DNA of 64,000 nucleotides from assembly GCF_006968745.1 (NCBI RefSeq), contig NZ_CP030118.1, positions 3,358,654 to 3,422,653 of the forward strand, read 5' to 3'. Position numbers and translations under genes: made by a program. This document shows, piece by piece, positions 37,684-45,300 of this stretch (position 1 is the first letter of the stretch; each line of letters starts with the position of its first letter). The notes beneath the pieces were generated by a model. It searched no databases and had not been told where the DNA came from. It worked only from the letters and a program-made list of their open reading frames with translations. Source of the DNA: Brasilonema sennae CENA114. Its GTDB lineage: Bacteria; Cyanobacteriota; Cyanobacteriia; Cyanobacteriales; Nostocaceae.

Positions 37684-39092
37684 TTAGTTTGAAGTGGCTG
37701 AATCACATCCCTGTACGTATAAAATTAACTGCCTGGTATCTCCTGTTGTTGGGGCTGACTCTGGGCGGGTTCACGGGCTACTTGTATTTCCGACTTGAGC
37801 GTAAAATAATTAACCAGGCGGATACCGCTCTGCAAATAGCAGGTTCTCAGTCCTTGGTTTATTTAAGCGATAAGAATAACGCCCTTGCCTTTGCGGACAA
37901 GCCAAGCCGACAAAATACCGTACAACGTTTGATAGAGGCTGGATTTGCAGTTCGCCTGATCACTCCCCAAGGCAAAATAGTGGACGGCTTTGGCAAATAC
38001 CAAGAAGTGCCTCTCTGGATACCAAGTGCCAGTGGATACACAAGAGTGGCAAGAAATAAGGCAGACTGGCGACTAATTAGCCAGCCAGTAATCCGTCAAG
38101 GTCAGATTATCGGCTGGTTGCAAATAGCAAAGTCTCTTGAGGCATTAGAAGAAATATCCGATAAATTATCTGCAGAACTTTTATTTTTGTTGCCATTTAT
38201 ACTGATATTTGCTGGTTGTGGTGGTTTATTTCTCTCATCAAGAGCATTGCAACCCATCAGTCAAATCACTCAGACTGCTCAAGCTATTAGCGCCATTGAC
38301 CTCGCCCAACGTCTAAACTACAAAGGGGCAAAAGATGAAGTGGGACAGTTGGCGACCACCTTTGACCAGATGTTAGAACGTTTACAAGCAGGTTTTGAAC
38401 GGGAACAACGGTTTACAGCTGATGCAGCCCATGAATTACGTACTCCCCTGACGGTTATCAAAGGACGCATAGACGTAACCCGCAGTCGGGAACGCACTCC
38501 AGATGAATACCACCAAACCTTGCAGGATTTAGAACAAGAGGTAGACCGGCTCATTCGCCTCAGCAATGGTTTACTGTTACTAGCAAGGATTGACCGAGGA
38601 CAGTTGCCTTTTGAGCCATTACCTGTGGACTTAAACAACTTGTTGGAAGTGATTGTGGAACAAGTGCAATATGCCGCAGAATTGCAACAGATTAAGCTGC
38701 TAAATAACTTGACCCCCGATTTGTGGGTGCAAGGCGATCCCGACCAGTTGACCAGTTTGTTTTTGAACCTGGTAGACAACGCCGTTAAATACACACCACA
38801 AGGAGGTGTTGTTTGGGTGCGGTCAAATTTGCACTCAAATGTCGTGCAGGTGATGATCATTAACACAGGAGTAGGTATTTCAAAAGAGCATTTACCTCAC
38901 CTATTTGAGCGGTTTTATCGCGCAGACTCAGCCCGTTCCCAAGGAAAAAGTGGAGCTGGCTTGGGGTTGGCGATCGCTCACGAAATTGCTCGCTTGCATG
39001 GCGGTACTATTACTGCTGACAGCATTCCTAACAAAGAAACTACTTTTACCGTCACTCTACCGATTGCCCAACATAGTGGTCTGTCTCATTAA
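37680..39092 (+). CDS. Membrane sensor histidine kinase
   Basis: A 470-residue protein. TM1 at about 15-35 (TAWYLLLLGLTLGGFTGYLY), a periplasmic sensor region of about 125 residues, and TM2 near 165-185 (LLFLLPFILIFAGCGGLFLS). Then HAMP (LQPISQITQTAQAISAIDLA), a HisKA domain with phospho-His in FTADAAHELRTPLTVIKGRI, and HATPase with N box FLNLVDNAVKYT, G1 INTGVGISKEHLPHLFERFY and G2 GAGLGLAIAHEIARLHGG. It overlaps the response regulator by four bases (ATGA), so the two are translationally coupled. The signal is unknown. Confidence 0.96.
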   Translation: MISLKWLNHIPVRIKLTAWYLLLLGLTLGGFTGYLYFRLERKIINQADTALQIAGSQSLVYLSDKNNALAFADKPSRQNTVQRLIEAGFAVRLITPQGKIVDGFGKYQEVPLWIPSASGYTRVARNKADWRLISQPVIRQGQIIGWLQIAKSLEALEEISDKLSAELLFLLPFILIFAGCGGLFLSSRALQPISQITQTAQAISAIDLAQRLNYKGAKDEVGQLATTFDQMLERLQAGFEREQRFTADAAHELRTPLTVIKGRIDVTRSRERTPDEYHQTLQDLEQEVDRLIRLSNGLLLLARIDRGQLPFEPLPVDLNNLLEVIVEQVQYAAELQQIKLLNNLTPDLWVQGDPDQLTSLFLNLVDNAVKYTPQGGVVWVRSNLHSNVVQVMIINTGVGISKEHLPHLFERFYRADSARSQGKSGAGLGLAIAHEIARLHGGTITADSIPNKETTFTVTLPIAQHSGLSH

Positions 39093-39354
39093 TTTTGATG
39101 GGTTACAGCAGTTTTCAGGTAATTAGCCACACCCTTGCGTTCTTCTTTGCGCCTTTGCGGCTTTGCGTGAGACAGATCAAATAAACGAACCGCCAAGACG
39201 CCAAGTGCGCCAAGAGAAAAGGAAAAAAGGGTAATTCATTAAATTATGTAATCCATCAAAATTAATGATATGGGCTAATGGTTGTTGACTCTCATTATTT
39301 TCTTAATTTCGTTTTGTAATTTTAAATTATAGCGAGTTGAAATGGGGTTAGACC
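39093..39354. promoter_or_regulatory. Leader of the 69-residue membrane protein gene with OmpR-type box
   Basis: Bases 39288-39312 read ACTCTCATTATTTTCTTAAT, about 45 bases before the start codon at 39355. The same box is found at 39935, 40011 and 43663. The stretch near 39135-39225 is a GCGCCTTTGCGGCTTTGCG / CCGCCAAGACGCCAAGTGCG repeat pair, common between cyanobacterial genes. Confidence 0.6.
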
Positions 39355-39564
39355 ATGACAGTAAGTGAAATGGAACTGAATGCAACTTCATTACAGCAAA
39401 TATCCCAATCGCAGCAGATACCTGAAGACACGATATGTGAAACTGAAGCTAGTCAATATATGATTGATTGTTATCCGTATGCTATGCGAGGATTTTTGTG
39501 GGGTCTTTTTTTCTCTATTGTCTTTTTGGTAAGTGCGATTAACGTATTGAAGCTAGTGTTTTAA
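39355..39564 (+). CDS. Small single-pass membrane protein
   Basis: A 69-residue protein: a polar N-terminal half followed by one hydrophobic helix at about 46-68 (AMRGFLWGLFFSIVFLVSAI). I know of no family. It follows the kinase gene by 260 bases and has its own copy of the TCTCATN4TTCTTAA box, which suggests control by the adjacent response regulator. It may be a kinase modulator or an envelope-stress protein; both are guesses. Confidence 0.6.
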   Translation: MTVSEMELNATSLQQISQSQQIPEDTICETEASQYMIDCYPYAMRGFLWGLFFSIVFLVSAINVLKLVF

Positions 39565-40093
39565 TAGTTATAAATTGTAGGTTAGCGTAGACAGTCGCAA
39601 CGTTCAAGCAAACCTACAATTATTATATATATTTCTCTTTACTTACATATAGCAATCCGCGCATCAATCATGAAAAATGGGAAACCCGGTTTCGCAGAAG
39701 TTACCGGGTTTCTCAGATCTGATTTATAAAGTAAAGATTAAGTCTGTGTAGGTTGGGTAGAGCTTTAGCGTTACCCAACATTTATCTTCTTAGTTGGGTC
39801 TCGTTACCTCGACCCAACCTACAAAATACTACAAAATACATCAATCAGGCTCTTAAAATTTACTTTATAAATGACCTCTGAGACTTTTGATTCTCACCAT
39901 TCATATTGGATTGCTATATAAAAACTTATTTTCTAGACTCTCATCTTTTTCTTAATCTAATTTGGTAATATCTATTTTTTGAAGCTTTTCTCATACCAAA
40001 ACTTTCTTGTTACTCTCATCGTATTCTTAAAAAGCCTCTCTAATATAAAGGTATGAGCTAATAACATCAAACCTTCAATTCTGAAGTTGAATT
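39565..40093. promoter_or_regulatory. Intergenic with hairpins and two OmpR-type boxes
   Basis: Hairpin GAAACCCGGT/ACCGGGTTTC at 39681-39712. A larger inverted repeat is bounded by TGTAGGTTGGGT at 39747-39758 and ACCCAACCTACA at 39812-39823, a common cyanobacterial repeat. Two boxes, ACTCTCATCTTTTTCTTAAT (39937-39956) and ACTCTCATCGTATTCTTAAA (40012-40031), precede the PepSY-like gene at 40094. The second lies about 60 bases from the start codon. Confidence 0.65.
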
Positions 40094-40432
40094 ATGGGAA
40101 TTAAGCAAACAATTATAGCTGCTTGTGGAGTAGTAGCTTTGATTCTTGTAGGAGGTTGGTTTTTTAGAACTAGACCTGTTCAAGCTTCTCCTGACAACAC
40201 AGCACCTGCGGTCACAATGGTTGAAGCCATAGAAACGGTTCTTGCTGCTAACCCAGGTACAGCAGCAATTGATGTCAATTTAGAGCATGAAAATAATAAT
40301 TTGGTGTGGGAAGTTGAACTAAACAATGATTTAGAAGTGTACATTGATGCCAACACTAAAGAAATTGTGAAAACTGAGCAAGGCTGGAATTTGACAGATG
40401 TTCCTCTCTTAGCAAACTGGATTCCTAATTAA
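40094..40432 (+). CDS. Exported PepSY-like small protein
   Basis: A 112-residue protein. An N-terminal hydrophobic segment (TIIAACGVVALILVGGWFF) ends at PVQA, a plausible signal cleavage site. The rest fits a PepSY-type domain: TMVEAIETVLAANPGTAAID, VNLEHENNNLVWEVELNNDL, EVYIDANTKEIVKTE. Such proteins often accompany two-component systems and are exported. A truncated paralogue lies at 43748, with the same box upstream. The P-type ATPase gene starts 28 bases later, so both are probably in one transcript. Confidence 0.75.
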   Translation: MGIKQTIIAACGVVALILVGGWFFRTRPVQASPDNTAPAVTMVEAIETVLAANPGTAAIDVNLEHENNNLVWEVELNNDLEVYIDANTKEIVKTEQGWNLTDVPLLANWIPN

Positions 40433-40460
40433 TTTATATCCCTGTAATCGGAATTTACTC

Positions 40461-43244
40461 ATGACTAGATCTGTATCTACCCATAAAGTTAAGTTGAAAC
40501 CAGTTCGCCCAATGCAAGACAAGCTGCCTCAAAACTCGCATTCCCTCGATATAGAAGAAACAATCGACTTGTTAGAAACTGACCAAGCACAGGGCTTGAA
40601 TAGTATTCAAGTCAAAGAGCGAATAGCGCGTTTTGGTTTCAATGAATTGACCGGAAAGAAAGGAAAACCCTGGTGGTTAAAATTTCTTTTGCAATATAAT
40701 CAGCCGCTACTGTACATCTTGCTAATTGCGGGTGCTACTAAGGCAATTATAGGTGAGTTTGTCAACGCTTTTGTGATTTGGGGTGTAACTACAACTAACG
40801 CCATTATTGGATATGTTCAGGAATCGAAAGCGGAAGGGGCGATCGCAGCCCTAGCTAAATCCATCACGACAGAAGCAACTGTTATCCGCGAGAACCAAAA
40901 GTTACGCATTCCCTCACGAGAGTTAGTTCCTGGCGATGTGGTGCTGTTAACTTCTGGTGACAAAGTACCTGCTGACTTACGACTGATTAAGGTGCGGAAT
41001 CTGCAAGTAGATGAATCCGCCCTGACTGGTGAGTCTGTAGCTGTTGAAAAAGAGGCGGGTGTAGAGACGCCGCCCCTACCGCCAGATATCCCGTTAGCAG
41101 AACGCAAAAATATGGCTTATACAGGCGGTTTTGTTACTTTTGGGCAGGCGACAGGTATAGTAGTAGCCACGGGTAATACTACCGAAACAGGGCGAATTTC
41201 TCAGCTATTAGAAAATAAAATCGACCTTTCTACCCCCTTAACCCGAAAATTCGACAAATTCAGCAAAAATTGGCTGTACATGGTTTTGGGGGTTGCAACC
41301 CTGACTTTGATGGCGGGACTGCAAACCAAACCTTGGAGAGATGCTATAGAAGCTACTGTGGCATTAATTGTCGGCTCGATTCCGGAAGGATTACCAGCGG
41401 TAGTGACTGTGACACTAGCTATCGGTGTATCCCGCATGGCTCGTCGCCACGCAATTATCCGCAAGCTGCCAGCAGTAGAAACTCTCGGTAGTGCGACTGT
41501 CATTTGTTCCGATAAAACTGGCACTTTGACCGAAAATCAAATGACAGTGCAAGCTATCTATGCGGGAGGACATCAGTATGCAGTCACTGGTGTAGGTTAT
41601 TCTCCGGAAGGAGAAATTGTACAAGATGGCAAACGAATCGACTTGAGTGGCGATCTCGGTTTGCACGAATGTCTCAGCGCTGGACTGTTATGCAATGACT
41701 CTCACTTGGAAACCAAAAACGGTAAATGGGTTGTTGTTGGTGATCCGACTGAGGGGGCATTAATCACCTCCGCTAATAAATTGGGGTTAATCAAGCCGCT
41801 TCTAGAACAGCAAATGCCGAGACTGGATGGGATTCCTTTTGAGTCTGAGTTTCAGTACATGGCGACTCTGCACGCAACTCCAACAGGTAAGACGATTTAT
41901 GTTAAGGGTTCAGTAGAGGCGATCGCCAAACGCTGCACCTTCATGTTAAATAGCAACGGACAACTCAAACCAATCGACTGCCAAGAGACATTAAATACCT
42001 CCTCTATCGAACGGGAAGTCAATATTATGGCACGTCAAGGCTTACGGGTGTTGGCGTTGGCAAAGAAGCTTGTACCAAACGAACAAACTACCGTAGACCA
42101 CGTAGATATTGACACTGGGTTGATTTTCTTGGGCTTGCAGGGGATGATTGACCCACCACGCGAAAGTGCGATGAAAGCGGTGAAAGCCTGTCAAGAAGCG
42201 GGTATTCAGGTAAAGATGATTACTGGCGACCATGCTGTCACAGCGCAGGCGATCGCAACTCGTATGGGCATCAATAAAAATGGTTCGGTGCTGGCATTTT
42301 CCGGCGCTGAACTTGCTCAAATGGACTACCAAGAACTTGCCCAAGTTGCAGAAGATGGGGTTGTATTCGCCCGCGTCGCACCAGAACAAAAGCTGCGTCT
42401 AGTAGAAGCGTTACAATCAAAAGGCGAAATTGTCGCCATGACGGGGGATGGAGTGAACGATGCACCTGCCTTGAAACAAGCCGATATTGGCATTGCGATG
42501 GGTATGGCGGGAACTGAGGTAGCAAAGGAAGCGGCTGATATGCTACTCACCGATGACAACTTTGCTTCAATTAAAGCTGCGGTTGAGGAAGGGCGTGCTG
42601 TTTACAAAAATCTTGTCAAAGCTATGTGCTTTATTCTCCCAGTCAATGGTGGAGAGTCGATGACAATTTTATTCAGCACGCTGGTAGGCAGAGAATTACC
42701 GATATTATCATTGCAAATTCTTTGGCTGAATGTCATTAATTCCATTACCATGACAGTCCCCTTAGCCTTTGAGCCGAAACCTCAAAATGTCATGCAGCAA
42801 TCGCCCCGTCGTCCCAATGAAGCATTACTGTCAGGTAGTAGAATCAAACGCATCTTGGCGATTTCTCTGTTTAACTGGATTGTGATATTTGGAGTTTTTG
42901 AATACATTCGACAAACTACAGGGGATATAAATCTAGCCCGTACTATGGCAATCAATGCTTTAATTGCAGGCAGAATCTTTTATCTGTTGAGCCTGAGTCA
43001 ATTAGTGCCGAATCTGATTGCCAAAATGGACGGTACAATTAAAGAAAACGTTGATATTCCAGCCATTGGCTTTGGTATTATTGGCGCAATAATTTTGCAG
43101 CTTTGCTTTTCTTATGTACCTTTAATTAATGAGTTTTTCTTCACAGTACCCCTCAGGTTTGACCAATGGTTGTTCTGTTTTGCCGTGGGTTTACCAATGA
43201 TTCCTTGGGCTGCCTTTGTTAATCGCTTTGATCCTCCGAATTAA
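40461..43244 (+). CDS. P-type cation-transporting ATPase (P2-like)
   Basis: A 927-residue ATPase with the full P-type set. An N-terminal cation-ATPase domain (TDQAQGLNSIQVKERIARFG) is followed by TGES in the actuator, M4 motif VGSIPEGLPAVVTVTLAIG, phosphorylation site CSDKTGTLTENQ, KGSVEAI in the nucleotide domain, and MTGDGVNDAPALKQADIGIA. M4 is SERCA/PacL-like, but M6 reads WLNVINSITMTVPLAFEPK, without the Asp-Gly-x-Pro-Ala of Ca2+ pumps, so the ion is uncertain. It is probably a plasma-membrane pump under the adjacent two-component system. Confidence 0.93.
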   Translation: MTRSVSTHKVKLKPVRPMQDKLPQNSHSLDIEETIDLLETDQAQGLNSIQVKERIARFGFNELTGKKGKPWWLKFLLQYNQPLLYILLIAGATKAIIGEFVNAFVIWGVTTTNAIIGYVQESKAEGAIAALAKSITTEATVIRENQKLRIPSRELVPGDVVLLTSGDKVPADLRLIKVRNLQVDESALTGESVAVEKEAGVETPPLPPDIPLAERKNMAYTGGFVTFGQATGIVVATGNTTETGRISQLLENKIDLSTPLTRKFDKFSKNWLYMVLGVATLTLMAGLQTKPWRDAIEATVALIVGSIPEGLPAVVTVTLAIGVSRMARRHAIIRKLPAVETLGSATVICSDKTGTLTENQMTVQAIYAGGHQYAVTGVGYSPEGEIVQDGKRIDLSGDLGLHECLSAGLLCNDSHLETKNGKWVVVGDPTEGALITSANKLGLIKPLLEQQMPRLDGIPFESEFQYMATLHATPTGKTIYVKGSVEAIAKRCTFMLNSNGQLKPIDCQETLNTSSIEREVNIMARQGLRVLALAKKLVPNEQTTVDHVDIDTGLIFLGLQGMIDPPRESAMKAVKACQEAGIQVKMITGDHAVTAQAIATRMGINKNGSVLAFSGAELAQMDYQELAQVAEDGVVFARVAPEQKLRLVEALQSKGEIVAMTGDGVNDAPALKQADIGIAMGMAGTEVAKEAADMLLTDDNFASIKAAVEEGRAVYKNLVKAMCFILPVNGGESMTILFSTLVGRELPILSLQILWLNVINSITMTVPLAFEPKPQNVMQQSPRRPNEALLSGSRIKRILAISLFNWIVIFGVFEYIRQTTGDINLARTMAINALIAGRIFYLLSLSQLVPNLIAKMDGTIKENVDIPAIGFGIIGAIILQLCFSYVPLINEFFFTVPLRFDQWLFCFAVGLPMIPWAAFVNRFDPPN

Positions 43245-43283
43245 AAAGAAAATATAGAAAGAATCAGCGAGAGCAGGAGATGG

Positions 43284-43439
43284 GTGAGTCTGAGACGAAC
43301 AGACTTAGACTATATTGTCATCATCCTGCTCATTTTCGGTAGCCTCTACGTGTTTATTAGTGGAATCATTATGGACAGGATGGGGCTGCATCGCTTTGTC
43401 TTTCTAGCTGGCTTTAGCGATTATTTAGGATTGCTATAG
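43284..43439 (+). CDS. Putative 51-residue single-pass membrane protein
   Basis: GTG at 43284, preceded by GGAGATG, to TAG at 43437. The protein begins VSLRRTDLDYIVIILLIFGS and continues LYVFISGIIMDRMGLHRFVF. One clear transmembrane helix is present, with a positive N-terminus. It lies 40 bases downstream of the P-type ATPase and could be an accessory micropeptide of the pump. It may equally be a remnant of a larger membrane protein. No family is recognised. Confidence 0.4.
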   Translation: MSLRRTDLDYIVIILLIFGSLYVFISGIIMDRMGLHRFVFLAGFSDYLGLL

Positions 43440-43662
43440 CAGTCCTATTTCATTTGTGAAAAAACAAAGTACATTTGTATATTCTTCTTCCCTGTTCCCT
43501 GTTCCCTGTTCCCTACCTCAACGAATAATTTCACAACTCATTTAGGATTGCTATATATAATTTATCTAAAAACAAACTGCTGTCATTTATCCTCTGAGCA
43601 TTTTTTTAATTTCTCTTGTTAATCTTGATAAATTTGCGCTTTGACTAAACCAAAATTTTATG

Positions 43663-43689
43663 TTTCTCTCATCGTTTTCTTAGAAAACC
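43663..43689 (+). promoter_or_regulatory. OmpR-type direct-repeat box before the truncated paralogue
   Basis: TCTCTCATCGTTTTCTTAGA here matches ACTCTCATCGTATTCTTAAA at 40012, at nearly the same distance from the start codon. The two halves (TCTCATC and TTCTTAG) sit 10-11 bases apart, one helical turn, the arrangement expected for OmpR-family dimers. Confidence 0.5.
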
Positions 43690-43747
43690 TATTTAACATG
43701 AAAACATAAGCAAATAACAATAAACTCAATGGATGGGAGATTGAACT

Positions 43748-43879
43748 ATGGAAATTCAGCAAAAAATTGTTAGCGCTGTTGGAGTAGTACCTCTGATTCT
43801 CGGAGGAAGTTTATGGCTCAAAACCAGACCTGTTCAAGCTTCTTACCATGACACAGCCCCTACTGTCACAATTAACTAA
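43748..43879 (+). pseudogene. Truncated paralogue of the PepSY-like exported protein
   Basis: ATG at 43748 to TAA at 43877 gives 43 residues: MEIQQKIVSAVGVVPLILGG, then SLWLKTRPVQASYHD. It aligns with the first 43 residues of the protein at 40094 (TRPVQAS and DTAP-VTI are shared) and ends where the PepSY part should begin. The upstream DNA is also similar to that of 40094 over about 100 bases, so promoter and signal peptide were duplicated together. It either makes a bare signal peptide or is a dead copy. Confidence 0.65.
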
Positions 43880-44045
43880 ATAACAAACTGTAGAAAATAG
43901 CTCCGTTGGCGAGAATTTGCGCTCTTTTTTGCGTCGTCAGGGAAGAAATATCGACCTATCTGTGCTAAAGGTGCAATTCCTGTTCAAATGCAGTAGCTCA
44001 AATCATAAATACGTCAATAGTTTGATAACTCACGAGAATGCACTT

Positions 44046-44771
44046 ATGTTTTACACTGTCAAAGATGGAGATACACTACCAAAAATAGCCGAAAAATTTT
44101 ATGGCGTTCGTAGTCGGTGGCAACAAATTTATCATGCTAATCCAGAAGTCATTCTACTCATTCCTGGGGTAACACTTTTTATTCCTCTTCCTCAAAATAT
44201 TTATGATAAAGAGTTAGAAAACAATGAAAACAATAAAACCTTATGCAAAGCTATAGGATCTGAAAATATGACTAAATCCAAACACTCTATCAAAAATAAT
44301 TTTGTGAGGGTAGGAGCAATTTGTGGAAGCTTACTAATTGGTTTATCATCAATTGCAATCCCATTTTTTTTAGCACAAAGCGCCCAAGCTCAACAAACGC
44401 CCAAGACTTCTAATGATTCTGTAATCCCACCTATGCCAGAAGAGCTACAAACTCCAAGCGCTAAGATTGTACCTGTAAATGGAAAAGTTAACGTGAAGCT
44501 GACTAACCAAACTAACGCTGTGCTAGCTTACGAAGTCATTGGACATACCAAACAACGCACCCTTTCCGGAAAATCAACTGTCACCTTAAAAGACTTACCA
44601 GTCGCTGTAGCTATTAGCTTCCGACGACAGGATAAAGGACTGCTTAGTGTTCATCTTCAAAAAGAAACAGCACCCGGATTATTAGAGGTCAAGTTGGATG
44701 AAGGGAAGAATTTTGGTGAGGATAAAATTGCGATGAAAATTGAAAAAACAGGCGAGGTCTTCTTGAAGTAA
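44046..44771 (+). CDS. LysM-domain protein with internal membrane segment
   Basis: About 241 residues from ATG 44046; a longer frame reaches 43917 without conserved sequence. Residues 2-52 form a LysM motif (FYTVKDGDTLPKIAEKFYGV, then WQQIYHANPEV and PGVTLFIPLP), which normally binds peptidoglycan. A hydrophobic helix at about 88-112 (VRVGAICGSLLIGLSSIAIP), ending AQSAQAQQ, looks like a signal peptide. A beta-rich domain of about 120 residues follows. An alternative ATG at 44268 would give a plain exported protein, leaving the LysM part as a separate relic fused in frame. Confidence 0.65.
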   Translation: MFYTVKDGDTLPKIAEKFYGVRSRWQQIYHANPEVILLIPGVTLFIPLPQNIYDKELENNENNKTLCKAIGSENMTKSKHSIKNNFVRVGAICGSLLIGLSSIAIPFFLAQSAQAQQTPKTSNDSVIPPMPEELQTPSAKIVPVNGKVNVKLTNQTNAVLAYEVIGHTKQRTLSGKSTVTLKDLPVAVAISFRRQDKGLLSVHLQKETAPGLLEVKLDEGKNFGEDKIAMKIEKTGEVFLK

Positions 44772-44792
44772 TAACCCACAACTTGGGTTATT
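44770..44792 (+). terminator. Hairpin after the LysM-domain gene
   Basis: AATAACCCA and TGGGTTATT form a perfect 9-base stem around a 5-base loop, overlapping the stop codon of the upstream gene. No strong T run follows, so it is only a possible terminator. Confidence 0.5.
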
Positions 44793-45300
44793 AAATTATG
44801 GGTGCTTTTCACTTGTTGATTCATGCGATGCTCCGGAGGAGCCACCAAAGGTGATCGCACACGACAAGTTGACGGTGCGCTACGCGCACCGTCACTTCTG
44901 TAGAGAGTGCAAATCTAAGTGTTAAATTATTTTAAAATAGTAAAGATTACCTTCAAATAAACGCGTGTTGAAGAGTATATGCAAAAAGAAATGCTTCCAG
45001 TTTAAGTAAAAACCCTTTATATCTGACCGCATGGATTGACTTTGGGAAAACACGAGTGATGCCACTAAATACAGTTTCAATATAATGTCGAGTACATTCG
45101 TAAGCGCAGCGTCTCCCTTCGGCTCCGCCGAAGGCAGGCTCAGGAGACTCAAATCTATGCCCGTAGGGCACGCTGCGCGAACGGTGATGAGCGAATTTTG
45201 AATTGGTATAAGGTGGGCACTGGCGACTTTTCTATGTCATTGGTGTGCCATAAGTGGTTAGTCAGTGCCCACCCTACGTTAGATTCGCTATGACATCAAC
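44793..45300. other. Repeat-rich intergenic region around an IS relic
   Basis: Bases 44825-44900 contain palindromic repeats (CTCCGGAGGAG, GACGGTGCGCTACGCGCACC). Bases 45105-45182 are a GC-rich repeat (CTTCGGCTCCGCCGAAGGCAGGC) that interrupts the transposase relic. Bases 45211-45276 form an inverted repeat bounded by AGGTGGGCACTGG and CAGTGCCCACCCT, near the 3' end of cphA2, where it could act as a terminator. Confidence 0.55.
44953..45102 (-). pseudogene. C-terminal relic of a transposase (IS982-like)
   Basis: The minus-strand frame reads YECTRHYIETVFSGITRVFP, then KSIHAVRYKGFLLKLEAFLF, then AYTLQHAFI and stop. The ET-FS-IT--FP-SIHAV-GFLLK pattern is the C-terminal end of IS982-type DDE transposases, including the last catalytic Glu. 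The sequence upstream is replaced by GC-rich repeats, so only about 50 residues remain. Confidence 0.6.
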
